Shown here: positions 17,340-27,676 of the stretch, one piece after another
How the letters are laid out: each line of letters begins with the position of its first letter
Numbering within the stretch: the stretch's first letter is position 1
Assembly: GCF_016807185.1 (NCBI RefSeq)
Contig: NZ_JAEVYN010000001.1
Location: forward strand, 2,382,161-2,446,160
From: Leptolyngbya sp. Cla-17
GTDB lineage: Bacteria; Cyanobacteriota; Cyanobacteriia; Leptolyngbyales; Leptolyngbyaceae
Length of the DNA: 64,000 nucleotides
Direction of reading: 5' to 3'
Made by a program: the position numbers and the translations under genes
Notes under the pieces: model-generated
Seen by the model: the letters and a program-made list of their open reading frames with translations, nothing else
What the model was told of the DNA's origin: nothing
Database searches by the model: none

Positions 17340-18539
17340 ATGACTAGTTCCATGACCCCTCGATTCAACGAGAGTTCATCTCCTGTACCTCCGCCACCCC
17401 CTGCTTCAGCCTCCGCTACTATCAAAGCAACGAACTCAATTGAGCAAATGGTTCGAGATGCCCACGCGCGTCAGGCATCGGATATCCATATTCGGGTAGG
17501 AGAACCTCCGCGATTTCGTATTCAAGGACAGATGGTACTGCTGCGAGATCAAATAAAAGTCACTCCTCAACTATTTGAGCAGTACTTATCTGAGGTTTTG
17601 AATCCTCATCAGCGTGAGCTTTTTGCTCAAACAAAAGAGCTAGATACAGCAGTTTTCTATCCAGGGTTGGTGCGCTGCCGGGTTAACTGCTTTGATTCGT
17701 TGACAGGTGGCGCGATCGTTTTGCGGTTAATCTCGCTAGATGTGCCCTCAATTGACGGGTTGGGATTGCCAGAAGTCCTCAAGCATTTATCGACTCAATC
17801 TCAAGGTCTGATTTTGGTTACTGGACCGACAGGCTCAGGAAAATCGACGACGCTGGCAGCAATGCTCCGCTACATGAATGAAACGTCTAGCCGCCACATT
17901 GTGACAATTGAAGACCCAATTGAGTATGTCCATGCGTCTCAAAAGTGCTTGATCAGTCAACGAGAAGTGGGGTTGCATACGCTGGAGTTTCAAAATGGCT
18001 TACGGGCGGTGCTGCGAGAAGATCCCGATGTGATTTTGATTGGGGAAATGCGCGATCGCGTCACTGTGGATACGGCTCTCAAAGCGGCTCAAACAGGTCA
18101 CCTTGTGCTGGGAACGCTGCATACCCGGAGCGCGATTAATACCCTCAATCGCCTATTAAATATCTACAATCCAGACGAGCAAACCACGATGAGGATTCAA
18201 ATTACCGAATCGCTGGTTTCGATCATTGCTCAGATGTTGATTCCTACCACGGATGGACGGCGAACGGCTGCTCACGAGATTTTAGTGAATACCGCTGCCA
18301 TGCAGGATTTTCTAGTGAAGGGCAATGAATCTGAAGCGTTCCAGTTAATGGAAACAGGTGCCAATGATGGAATGCAGATCATGAACCAAGTGCTATGCGA
18401 TCTGGTATTGCTGGGCAAAATCAGCCCTGATGAAGCGGTCAAAGCTTCTCCTGATCCGGGTGATTTGCGTCGCCGCGTTCGAAATGAAGGGTTTGACCCG
18501 TCACGGTCTTCTAATCGAGACTTTAACTACGCTCAGTAA
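17340..18539 (+). CDS. pilT: Type IV pilus retraction ATPase PilT family
   Basis: The 399-residue protein is a hexameric secretion-type ATPase of the PilT family, which powers pilus retraction at the inner membrane. A Pro-rich N-terminus (SSPVPPPPPASAS) is followed by the PAS-like N-domain (ASDIHIRVGEPPRFRIQG), Walker A GPTGSGKST, the Asp box TIEDPIEYVH, Walker B VILIGEMRD, and the His box LGTLHT. It stands alone, not next to pilB and pilC, so it may be the second PilT paralogue known in cyanobacteria rather than the operon-borne PilT1; sequence alone does not settle this. GGGAGAT lies before the ATG. The gene ends at a perfect palindromic terminator shared with groEL. Confidence 0.93.
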   Translation: MTSSMTPRFNESSSPVPPPPPASASATIKATNSIEQMVRDAHARQASDIHIRVGEPPRFRIQGQMVLLRDQIKVTPQLFEQYLSEVLNPHQRELFAQTKELDTAVFYPGLVRCRVNCFDSLTGGAIVLRLISLDVPSIDGLGLPEVLKHLSTQSQGLILVTGPTGSGKSTTLAAMLRYMNETSSRHIVTIEDPIEYVHASQKCLISQREVGLHTLEFQNGLRAVLREDPDVILIGEMRDRVTVDTALKAAQTGHLVLGTLHTRSAINTLNRLLNIYNPDEQTTMRIQITESLVSIIAQMLIPTTDGRRTAAHEILVNTAAMQDFLVKGNESEAFQLMETGANDGMQIMNQVLCDLVLLGKISPDEAVKASPDPGDLRRRVRNEGFDPSRSSNRDFNYAQ

Positions 18540-18558
18540 GTACCTAAGAAGGCTCTTT

Positions 18559-18594
18559 AACAAGAAACCCCAGCCATGGCTGGGGTTTCTTGTT
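18559..18594. terminator. Perfect bidirectional terminator between pilT and groEL
   Basis: A 36-nt perfect palindrome (left arm AACAAGAAACCCCAGCCAT, right arm its exact complement) has a GC-rich core and A/T-rich flanks that read as a U-tract on either strand. It lies 20 bp after pilT and 16 bp after the groEL stop, ideal for ending both convergent transcripts. Confidence 0.92.
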
Positions 18595-18610
18595 GCGGAC
18601 TATGTATAGA

Positions 18611-20299
<1,689 letters not shown>

Positions 20300-20328
20300 A
20301 CTCACCTTCACAGTTCTTTAAGTTGAAT

Positions 20329-20355
20329 TTAGCACTCTACGATGGAGAGTGCTAA
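20329..20355 (-). promoter_or_regulatory. CIRCE operator (HrcA binding site) upstream of groEL
   Basis: The sequence is exactly TTAGCACTC-N9-GAGTGCTAA, the consensus CIRCE inverted repeat bound by the heat-shock repressor HrcA. It begins 30 bp upstream of the groEL ATG and overlaps the predicted transcription start, so HrcA would block initiation. Confidence 0.97.
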
Positions 20356-20358
20356 AAA

Positions 20359-20386
20359 ATCTTATGATTTCTCCCAACTCTCTCAA
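20359..20386 (-). promoter_or_regulatory. Candidate sigma-70-type promoter of groEL
   Basis: On the minus strand TTGAGA (20386-20381) and TAAGAT (20364-20359) are separated by 16 bp. A start about 7 bp further downstream would fall inside CIRCE, as expected for HrcA control. Assigned by eye from consensus likeness only. Confidence 0.6.
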
Positions 20387-20446
20387 TTCCTTGCCCTGTA
20401 ACATAAACAATTAGTAGCTCTTAAATTTTTCTAGTCGTGGCACTTT

Positions 20447-21637
20447 ATGACGGGCATTTCCAATCCTTCACTATCAATTGAAGCCCTACGACAAGAGCTT
20501 CCAGCCCTGCGCAATAAATTCTATTTCAATTACGGTGGGCAGGGAGCCATGCCGCAAATGGCGCTGGAGGCGATTGTCCGGTCTTATCAAAAGATTCAAG
20601 CAGCAGGACCTTTTTCTAATAGCGCTAATGCCTGGGTGACGCATGAAGGGGATGCGACCCGGCGGGCGATCGCTCAAGAATTGGGGGCTTCCCCGGCGAC
20701 CATCACCCTCACCGAAAATGTTTCTGCGGGATGCAACATCGCATTATGGGGTATCGATTGGCGTTTAGGGGATCATCTTCTATTGTCCGACTGCGAACAT
20801 CCCGGTATTATTGCTGCTACGCAAGAAATTGCTCGTCGCTTTGGAGTCGAAGTTACGACTTGTCCGTTGCAGGCAACTTTAAATCAGGGTGATCCTGTTG
20901 CAGTCGTTGCTAGTCATTTACGCCCCAGCACTCGCCTGGTTGTGCTGAGCCACATTCTTTGGAATACTGGGCAGGTGTTGCCTTTGGCAGAGATTGTTGC
21001 GGCTTGCCATAGCTATTCCATCTCTCGCCCGGTGCGCGTATTGGTGGATGCGGCGCAATCGGTTGGTGTGTTGTCCTTAAACTTGCCAGAGACGAAGGTG
21101 GATTTCTATGCGTTTACAGGACACAAGTGGTGGTGCGGACCGGAAGGACTAGGCGGCTTATATATTAGCCCTGAAGCAATGAAAAGCCTGCATCCCACCT
21201 TCATTGGCTGGCGCAGTATTACGAATGACGCTGCTGGAATGCCTGCCGGATGGAAACCTGATGGACGACGCTATGAAATGGCAACTTCGGCCTATCCACT
21301 TTATGCGGGGTTGCGGGAAGCGATCGCTCTGCATCATCAATTTGGCACCGCGTACGATCGCTACCAGCGCCTTCGGCGGTTAAGTCAATCGCTCTGGCAA
21401 AAACTAACTGAAACGCCAGGAGTTACTTGCTTGCAAACCAGCCCTCCGCAAGCGGGTTTAGTTCCTTTTCAGCTACCGGGTAAATCCCACGCGCAGCTTG
21501 TTCGGTTTCTGGAAGCCCGCACGATTGTGATTCGCACGATTCTCAATCCTGACTGTGTGCGGGTCTGTGTTCACTACTTCACCCTCGAATCGGAGATTGA
21601 TCATTTGGTCGAAGCTATTCAACAATTTGAAGGCTAG
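20447..21637 (+). CDS. PLP-dependent class V aminotransferase-fold lyase, C-DES-like
   Basis: The 396-residue protein has the fold and motifs of the class V/NifS group: an N-terminal FNYGGQGAMP, LVDAAQSVGVL with the cofactor-contacting Asp, and the PLP lysine in FTGHKWWCGPEG. The FTGHKWWCGPEGLGGLY segment closely recalls the cyanobacterial cystine/cysteine C-S lyase C-DES, which yields persulfide sulfur that can be used for Fe-S assembly. No catalytic Cys loop of a classical cysteine desulfurase is evident. The gene starts with ATG at 20447, divergent from groEL, and a secreted TPR gene follows 24 bp downstream. An isopenicillin-N-epimerase-like annotation is the usual alternative. Confidence 0.82.
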   Translation: MTGISNPSLSIEALRQELPALRNKFYFNYGGQGAMPQMALEAIVRSYQKIQAAGPFSNSANAWVTHEGDATRRAIAQELGASPATITLTENVSAGCNIALWGIDWRLGDHLLLSDCEHPGIIAATQEIARRFGVEVTTCPLQATLNQGDPVAVVASHLRPSTRLVVLSHILWNTGQVLPLAEIVAACHSYSISRPVRVLVDAAQSVGVLSLNLPETKVDFYAFTGHKWWCGPEGLGGLYISPEAMKSLHPTFIGWRSITNDAAGMPAGWKPDGRRYEMATSAYPLYAGLREAIALHHQFGTAYDRYQRLRRLSQSLWQKLTETPGVTCLQTSPPQAGLVPFQLPGKSHAQLVRFLEARTIVIRTILNPDCVRVCVHYFTLESEIDHLVEAIQQFEG

Positions 21638-21661
21638 TAATTTGTCAAAAAGGCATCCGCT

Positions 21662-22729
21662 ATGCGTCCATTTCTAAATTTTTCCGGTGTACTCGTCATC
21701 AGTTGGTTATTCAGTGGGATGGCGATCTCAGGTGCGACCGAGACGTTCCCGGCTGCTGAAGGTGCCCAAGCCCAAGCACAGCCAGCACAGCCTCGTAGCA
21801 TCGTCGCTAGTCAGCTTTACGACCAAGGACGGCAACAGTATCAATTGAAGCAGTTTGCCGCCGCTCTGGAGTCTACTCAAACAGCGTTGGTAATTTATCG
21901 AGAATTGAATGATCGCCCCAGTATGGCTCAAGTGCTAAATTTCTTGGGCAATGTTTTGATTCAACAGAAAGATTCGGTAAAGGCGATCGCCGCTTATCAG
22001 CAGAGTCTGCAAATTGCCAGAGAAATTCGCGATCGCCGCAGTGAAGGCAATACCTTAAATAATTTGGGTGCCATTTATTATCGTCAGGGCGATTATGCCA
22101 AGGCGATTGAAGTAATGGAGCAGGATTTGGTGATCGCGCGGGAACTAAAAAATCGTCAGAGTCAGCGGCAGGCATTAACGAACCTGGGTTTGGCATACCG
22201 GGCATCGGGCTATCCTGCTAAAGCGGTAGCCTATGAACTGCAAAGTGTTGCAGTCGCACGCGAGTTAAACGAACTACCCTTGGTAATAGCACCGATGCAG
22301 GCAGGTTTGGAGTTTGCAGGTTCTCAAACTCGCAATGTTGGCACCGTTGCAGAAGGTTTCCGTGCTTGGTTTGTTTCTCCCAGCCTGCCACCTGCCCCAG
22401 ATCTGCGGGTGATCATTCGCAATATCACCGCTGGCATGAACCAAAAACCATTCCCCTACACTAATCGCACCTATGACAAAGGCTGGATATCGGAAGAACT
22501 GATTTTAGGCTTTGGGACTAAACATGATGGCGATGCCTTTGTTCTGACGGACGGCAAAAATGACTTTACCTACGAGATTAAGCAGGGCGATCGCGTGCTG
22601 GAATCGGGTTCGTTTAACGCCATCATTACGCGTCGTGCCCCACCAGCACTGCCCGAAATGCCGACACCCGGAAACCCCCCATCGCTGGGTGGAGAGGGGC
22701 AACGCGACCAACCCGGCTTATTCAGATAG
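21662..22729 (+). CDS. Secreted tetratricopeptide repeat protein
   Basis: A hydrophobic N-terminal segment (residues 5-24) followed by an Ala/Gln-rich stretch looks like a signal peptide. Residues about 45-190 hold four TPR units of the kinesin-light-chain type, such as ALVIYRELNDRPSMAQVLNFLG and GNTLNNLGAIYYRQGDYAKA. A C-terminal beta-rich part (about 225-330) is not recognised. TPRs mediate protein binding, so a periplasmic scaffolding role is plausible but unproven. Only 24 bp separate it from the C-DES-like gene, so the two are probably co-transcribed. Confidence 0.8.
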   Translation: MRPFLNFSGVLVISWLFSGMAISGATETFPAAEGAQAQAQPAQPRSIVASQLYDQGRQQYQLKQFAAALESTQTALVIYRELNDRPSMAQVLNFLGNVLIQQKDSVKAIAAYQQSLQIAREIRDRRSEGNTLNNLGAIYYRQGDYAKAIEVMEQDLVIARELKNRQSQRQALTNLGLAYRASGYPAKAVAYELQSVAVARELNELPLVIAPMQAGLEFAGSQTRNVGTVAEGFRAWFVSPSLPPAPDLRVIIRNITAGMNQKPFPYTNRTYDKGWISEELILGFGTKHDGDAFVLTDGKNDFTYEIKQGDRVLESGSFNAIITRRAPPALPEMPTPGNPPSLGGEGQRDQPGLFR

Positions 22730-22740
22730 GTGATCGCCGG

Positions 22741-22914
22741 TCATTTCTCACCAAATTTCTGTTTTGCCTGCTCGTAAACCTCAACAGTAATTTCGGTAAT
22801 TCCCCGCTCACCAGCAAATTTTTCAATTTTCTTACGGGCAGCAGGACGCACAAAAAAGGGAATTTCCTTTAATCGCGCTTCTGCCTCTGATGTCCATTGA
22901 ATTGCATCGCTCAT
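22741..22914 (-). CDS. Orphan PCP_red-domain miniprotein
   Basis: A 57-residue frame (ATG at 22914, TGA at 22741-22743) encodes WTSEAEARLKEIPFFVRPAA followed by RKKIEKFAGERG and ITEITVEVYEQAK. This is the small helical domain (PCP_red, PF08369) found at the C-terminus of the light-independent protochlorophyllide reductase B subunit, here as a free-standing protein. Stand-alone copies are common in cyanobacteria; their role is unknown. The start lies just 6 bp after the stop of the M23 peptidase gene, on the same strand, so it is probably expressed from that transcript. Confidence 0.85.
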   Translation of the reverse strand: MSDAIQWTSEAEARLKEIPFFVRPAARKKIEKFAGERGITEITVEVYEQAKQKFGEK

Positions 22915-22920
22915 GGCAGG

Positions 22921-24015
22921 TTATTGTTCGTCGCGAGCGATCGATTGCAAGGATGTTGATGAAGGAACGGTTGAGCTGAGCTGATTAGGCGCGTTCTTGA
23001 TTTTCGCCTTTTGCCAATCAATTTCACCAGAAACACCTGCCAAGCCCCGATAGGATATTTTTAGATCACTGGCGGCAGCAATTCCCTTTTGGGAAATATC
23101 CAACGCTTTAACTAACGAGGCTAAAGCATATTCCAACTGGTCGCCGGAATCTAAGGCAACCCAGCCTTCTGGAGTCAACTGGCGAAACTCAAAGTGCAGG
23201 TGCGGTCCAGTCGAGTTACCTGTACTGCCAACGCGCCCAATCACTTCACCTTGTTTAACCAGTTCTCCTTGTTTGACGAAAATTTCGGAAAGGTGACCAT
23301 ACAGCGATTGCTGAGTGCCCTTGTTATGGTTCAGTGCCACTGCCAACCCATATCCACCCAAGAAGTCTGCCACGGCGACCTGCCCCGCGTAAGCAGCTAG
23401 CACAGGGGTTCCCATCGGTGCGCCCAAGTCAGTGCCGGAGTGAAGTCGAGTAGCACCAAACAAAGGATGAACCCGCCAGCCAAAGGCAGAAGTAATCGGG
23501 GCGGGCAGGGATAGGGGGAAAACCAGTTGAATATTGCCGTTACCTAAGCGCCCTGGTGGACGGAAAGTGCGCTGATAGAAATCTTTGAGTGAAGCGGTCG
23601 TACCAACTCCTAAGCTCTCGGTAGCGATGCTGATGGGTCCCGCTTGAACCGACTCTAAAGCATTGGGTAAACGAATCTGGGGCATTTCAGGAGATGCCGC
23701 AACTGGGCTGGTGCGTTCTGTTGCTCCAATGCCGTAGTCCGTTGAGTCGATATAGGCTTCGTTTGCAGGAGCTACTGACTCGATGGGAGCGGGATCTGGC
23801 ACAAAGGGTGCGGGTTCAATTGGGGCCATCTGCGGCTCTGATAGAATCGGCGCAGATTCAATTGGGGCGGTCGCATCGCCTGATTCCACCGAGGTTTGAG
23901 CCTGTAAGGTGCCGCCCAATATGCCCAGCACACTTGCTAGACTTAGCCCTGACACCATCAGCGATCGCGACCAGCTTGGCATCATCCTTAGAGGTTGAGT
24001 CCGTTGATTCATCAT
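22921..24015 (-). CDS. M23 family zinc endopeptidase (LytM-like), secreted
   Basis: The 364-residue protein has an N-terminal signal-like segment (SLMVSGLSLASVLGILGG), a Pro/Glu-rich linker, and an LytM/M23 domain at about 165-290. Zinc-binding residues are visible in RLHSGTDLGA (HxxxD) and GPHLHFEF (HxH). The domain cleaves peptide cross-links in peptidoglycan in active members; all metal ligands seem present. The likely location is the periplasm. The linker contains repeated PAPIES/EPAP-type motifs. It is followed 6 bp downstream by the PCP_red miniprotein and preceded by the TolC-like gene on the same strand. Confidence 0.9.
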   Translation of the reverse strand: MMNQRTQPLRMMPSWSRSLMVSGLSLASVLGILGGTLQAQTSVESGDATAPIESAPILSEPQMAPIEPAPFVPDPAPIESVAPANEAYIDSTDYGIGATERTSPVAASPEMPQIRLPNALESVQAGPISIATESLGVGTTASLKDFYQRTFRPPGRLGNGNIQLVFPLSLPAPITSAFGWRVHPLFGATRLHSGTDLGAPMGTPVLAAYAGQVAVADFLGGYGLAVALNHNKGTQQSLYGHLSEIFVKQGELVKQGEVIGRVGSTGNSTGPHLHFEFRQLTPEGWVALDSGDQLEYALASLVKALDISQKGIAAASDLKISYRGLAGVSGEIDWQKAKIKNAPNQLSSTVPSSTSLQSIARDEQ

Positions 24016-24113
24016 CCCATCCTCATGCTTTAAGAAACCAACTGTTTGAAGTAACTAATTTGAAGTAACTAAATAGATCGCGTCTAGCCATCTCATATTA
24101 ACGATCTTGCCAA

Positions 24114-26186
24114 CTATCTGGGCAGCGGAGCAGGGGAAGCTTCAGGAAGAGTAGAATTTGTCACCGTTTTTGGCAGAGTTGGAGTCGTTGACCCCGCAGG
24201 AATTGGCAGATTTGTCACCGAGCGATTGAGCGATGCCAAAGCACGGTTGTAATTCAAAATTGCAGTGACTACATTGCCCTCTGCACGAGTCAATTCATTT
24301 TCAGTGTTGATCACCTCAGTTTGGGTGCCTACCCCTGCCTGAAAACGCAGCCGTGCCAGTCGCAATGCTTCTCTTGCCTGGTCTAACGCTTGTCGGTTAG
24401 TGCCAATATTTAAAAAGTTGGTTCCCAGATTAGTGTAAGCCGTTTCAACCTGAAGCTGAATTCTCTCGCGAGTATTCGCAAAATTGGTTTCAGCTTGGGC
24501 AATATTGGCATCCTGCTGGCTTGCCTGTGCTTGTGCCGCTCCGCCATCAAAGAAATTCCACTGGAACCCAAGCGCAGTGCTGAAGCCATCGGCAAAACCC
24601 AATTGATCTCTCAAATTATTCAAGATGTTGTATTGAAAGTTGAAAGAAACGGTCGGACCTAAAGACGCTAATGCCGCCTTTCGCTGTTGTTCTGCGGACG
24701 CTCTCTGAGCAAGTTGCTGTTCTAACTCAGCCCGGTTTTTAAACGCTGTCACAATGGATTGCTCCAGAGACATATCCCACACCCCAGCAATTTGTACAGG
24801 ATCGGCTGCTGCAAGATTTAGGTAGGGGGGTAATGCCAAAAGCTGAGCAAGCTCACGGCGACGGACCTGCTGAGTTCCTAGGGAAGTTACCAATAATTGC
24901 TGAAAGTTTGCAAGTTGCACTTGCGCCCGGAGCAAGTCGAGCCGAGTTCCAATGCCCGCCCTTTCTAGGGCAGCGCTATCTCTCAAACTAGCTTGTGCAT
25001 TTCGGACTGCCGCTTGCTGAATTCGCACCGATTCATCAGCATCTTGAAGATTGTAATAAGCATTGGAAATGTCTAACTGCAACTGTTGTAGCGTGACCTC
25101 AACCTGAAGTTCTTCTGATCGCACCTGCTGTTCTGCCGCTCGAATTTGGGCTGGACGACGACCAGAGGTATAAATGTCATAGCCTACCTGCACCGTTCCG
25201 TTGAGCACGGTGGATTGCTGATCAGCATTAGAGCCTTGTCGAAGACTGTTGGATATAGTTTGCTGTTGCACTGATTGCGACAATTGCCCAGATGTAGATT
25301 GAGTCTCTTGTACCTGGGTTTGCGCTCCTTGCGACAATTGCCCAGATGTAGATTGCCCAGATGTAGATTGCCCAGATGTAGACTGGCCAGATGTAGATTG
25401 CCCAGATGTAGACTGGGCTTGTTGTGCCCGTGTTTGCGCTCCTTGCGATAACTGCCCAGAAGCCGATCGCGCTTGTGAAATTTGCCCATTCGCGCCAATG
25501 GTGGGATAACGGGCTGCTTGGGCTTGCCGCAACGAAGCACGCACTCGCTGTAATACCTCATTTGCGAGTTGCAAGTCGCGGTTATTCCGTTTTGCCAACT
25601 CCAGTGCTTGCTGCAACGTAATTGGTTGAATTCCCCTCAATTTCACTTCTTCTGGTCTGGTGGGAAAGCTGAGCGGATTGGGATTTGGGTTGAGATAGTC
25701 GGGGGGCATTCCTGGCTTTGCTGGACCGATGGGAATGCTTTGAAACGGCAGCACTGGTATTGTCGAATTGATTGGTAGGGTCGGAACCAGCGGGGCAGGA
25801 GTGGTGCCCGCAGCCGGAGCGGAGGTTTCTGGATTTGCTTGCGCTATTTTATTAGTTGGTTTAGCGTCATTGGCTGGCTTATTTTTTGGTGACAATGCCG
25901 ATTCTGTAGCTTTTTTCTGAACGTTCAGAGTGTTCGGCTTAGGCTTTTCAGTTATCGGCTGCGATTTCGCTGATTTAGCTGAAACCGTGATCGCCCGCTT
26001 TGATTGCGTCGCGCTCTGATTGGATGGCAACTCGTCAACTTTTTCGGAATGTGCTTCTGATGAAGATTGTTCGTTTGCAGCCGTAACGGGGTTCAAATCG
26101 TGTTCCTGGGAATATCCCGCAGCCGTGTGAGATAAAGCGACTAAAACTCCCACACCTATAGCAACTAATGGATGAGATGATCCCAT
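24114..26186 (-). CDS. TolC-family outer-membrane channel protein
   Basis: The 690-residue protein has a signal-like N-terminus, a long low-complexity region rich in Ser, Lys and Pro (about 30-170), and the outer-membrane efflux protein fold from about 185: TLQQALELAKRNNRDLQLAN, then the second repeat with ERAGIGTRLDLLRAQVQLAN and the C-terminal QAGVGTQTEVINTENELTRAE. Such proteins form trimeric channels for type I secretion and drug efflux. An insertion of nested peptide repeats interrupts the first structural half (about residues 229-315). No membrane fusion protein or ABC exporter is adjacent, so its partner is encoded elsewhere. Confidence 0.92.
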   Translation of the reverse strand: MGSSHPLVAIGVGVLVALSHTAAGYSQEHDLNPVTAANEQSSSEAHSEKVDELPSNQSATQSKRAITVSAKSAKSQPITEKPKPNTLNVQKKATESALSPKNKPANDAKPTNKIAQANPETSAPAAGTTPAPLVPTLPINSTIPVLPFQSIPIGPAKPGMPPDYLNPNPNPLSFPTRPEEVKLRGIQPITLQQALELAKRNNRDLQLANEVLQRVRASLRQAQAARYPTIGANGQISQARSASGQLSQGAQTRAQQAQSTSGQSTSGQSTSGQSTSGQSTSGQLSQGAQTQVQETQSTSGQLSQSVQQQTISNSLRQGSNADQQSTVLNGTVQVGYDIYTSGRRPAQIRAAEQQVRSEELQVEVTLQQLQLDISNAYYNLQDADESVRIQQAAVRNAQASLRDSAALERAGIGTRLDLLRAQVQLANFQQLLVTSLGTQQVRRRELAQLLALPPYLNLAAADPVQIAGVWDMSLEQSIVTAFKNRAELEQQLAQRASAEQQRKAALASLGPTVSFNFQYNILNNLRDQLGFADGFSTALGFQWNFFDGGAAQAQASQQDANIAQAETNFANTRERIQLQVETAYTNLGTNFLNIGTNRQALDQAREALRLARLRFQAGVGTQTEVINTENELTRAEGNVVTAILNYNRALASLNRSVTNLPIPAGSTTPTLPKTVTNSTLPEASPAPLPR
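25230..25500 (-). repeat. Nested in-frame repeats inside the TolC-like gene
   Basis: Five 15-bp units (25341-25415; plus-strand core CCCAGATGTAGATTG, with G or C variants) encode STSGQ five times. They sit within a larger 54-bp periodicity that encodes S(A/T)SGQLSQGAQT plus a Gln-rich tail, seen about 2.7 times. The repeat keeps the reading frame throughout. Confidence 0.9.
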
Positions 26187-27020
26187 GCGTACCTACTACC
26201 TAAATCAAAAAGACTTCTCGAAACAAACATCGAAACTAGAAAGTGACCTCTAGCAGGATACCGGGTTGTTGAGCAACTGGCAAAATTTTTTGCTTTTTCC
26301 TCGCACTCTCAAGTCATGGTTCCTGTTCCGTTGCTGATTGCTACAGTTGTAGGTCCTCATCTCAGAATCAGTCTCATATCGAGATTTGCTATCTCAAAAA
26401 TCAGCAGGACTAGCAGGACTAAAATCGAACTAAACCAACCTTTCACAGTCTGCTACAGCACCTTGAACTCGTGAGACTGTCGCCTCGGTTAATCCGACTG
26501 GAAACGCCCTCTCAACCAAGATAGGGCGATGGTGACACACCTGTCTCATCTTCTTGGCTAATTGCTGGAGCGGCAAGCACCCAACCACTAGCTTCCACAA
26601 GAGCTTGCACAGTGCCGAAATCAGCTTCATTGTCTGCCACTGCTAGCGCTCGATGCAGCCGTTGCTAGCCAAAGCAAGGTATACGCGAAGACCACTTTTA
26701 CATACAGTTGCTCAGCTGTGTCTGCTGGAGGCATCTCTAGGGGAGGCACCATGAGCAGTTCTCACCACCGCATGGTTAACGCTCGACGCTTGAAATGGTA
26801 GAACTGGGCAGTCGCTTGCTGCCGTCATTGCCATGCGGACCAGTTCAGCAATTCATTATCCTGGATAGCTTTGTTGTCCACGAAGCCATTTGTGGGGAGG
26901 TTAAAGCTCCAAGGTATGGTTAATAAAAAGTTTGCAGAAACTTTTTGCGACAATCAGAGGTCTCTATGTTAAGACAGGGTTGTAGCAAGGTCACCGTTTT
27001 TGGATAGTCTTTTTTGTACT
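26187..27020. other. Long intergenic region, possibly holding a decayed gene
   Basis: About 830 bp separate the divergent tolC-like gene and lptA. A minus-strand 66-residue frame at 26430-26630 and neighbouring minus-strand frames (up to about 26900) have protein-like composition interrupted by stops, which suggests an old pseudogene or decayed mobile element. I could not identify a family. The last 100 bp before lptA are the likely promoter. Confidence 0.4.
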
Positions 27021-27608
27021 ATGCGTCATTCCCAACTTCTCAGGGTTCCCTTTCGTAATCTGGCGCTGTTTGCGATCGCGCCTGCAACCATTGCCGCAGC
27101 GCTGCTTTTGGACGGTCTGATTGGCTTTACTCCAGTCGGCTCTCAGGCGGTGAATGCTCAAACTGGGCAATCTGACCCAGCCCGTCCGCTAACATTACGC
27201 TCTGATATTCAAGAAGCGAATTCTAAGACGGGAGTGATTACAGCCCGCGGCAACGTTCAAATTTACTATCCATCTCGACAAATTCAGGCAACTGCTGCAC
27301 AAGCCCAATACTATAGCCGTGAACGTCGAATTATTCTTACGGGTGACGTTTATGTGTTGCAAAAAGGCAATAGCCTTCGTGGCGAAACCATTACTTACTT
27401 AATCGATGAAGGACGCTTTGTTGCGCTCCCTCAGTCTCCTAGACAAGTAGAAGCCATTTACCTGGTTCAAGATAGTCCTGCTCAAGCTCCGGCTCCAGTT
27501 GCCACGCCAACCCCTGCGCCAACTGCGGATCCGTTCGGTCAATCTGAATTTACTCCCTCAACCCCTCCTGGTGAAGCGATTCCAGCGGTACCTACTCCCT
27601 CCCGTTAA
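27021..27608 (+). CDS. lptA: LptA/OstA-domain periplasmic LPS transport protein
   Basis: A membrane or signal segment (NLALFAIAPATIAAALLLDG) is followed by an OstA/LptA beta-jellyroll: LTLRSDIQEANSKTGVITAR, GNVQIYYPSRQIQATAAQAQ and LTGDVYVLQKGNSLRG. A Pro-rich tail ends the protein. LptA forms the periplasmic bridge that carries lipopolysaccharide from the inner-membrane LptBFG complex to LptD. The ATG at 27021 gives a better N-terminus than a TTG seven codons upstream. lptB follows 68 bp downstream and lptF next, forming an export operon. Confidence 0.88.
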   Translation: MRHSQLLRVPFRNLALFAIAPATIAAALLLDGLIGFTPVGSQAVNAQTGQSDPARPLTLRSDIQEANSKTGVITARGNVQIYYPSRQIQATAAQAQYYSRERRIILTGDVYVLQKGNSLRGETITYLIDEGRFVALPQSPRQVEAIYLVQDSPAQAPAPVATPTPAPTADPFGQSEFTPSTPPGEAIPAVPTPSR

Positions 27609-27676
27609 TGGCCCCCTCATAGCCTCTGATAAGATAAATACTGCGAATTGTGGTGACCATAGCCAGGAGTGGGCTG

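Noticed and set aside
25341..25415. Regularly spaced repeats considered as a CRISPR array
   Set aside because: The 15-bp units are contiguous without spacers and keep the reading frame of the TolC-like protein.
25184..25561. Minus-strand 125-residue frame rich in LHLGN repeats
   Set aside because: It is the TolC STSGQ repeat read in another frame.
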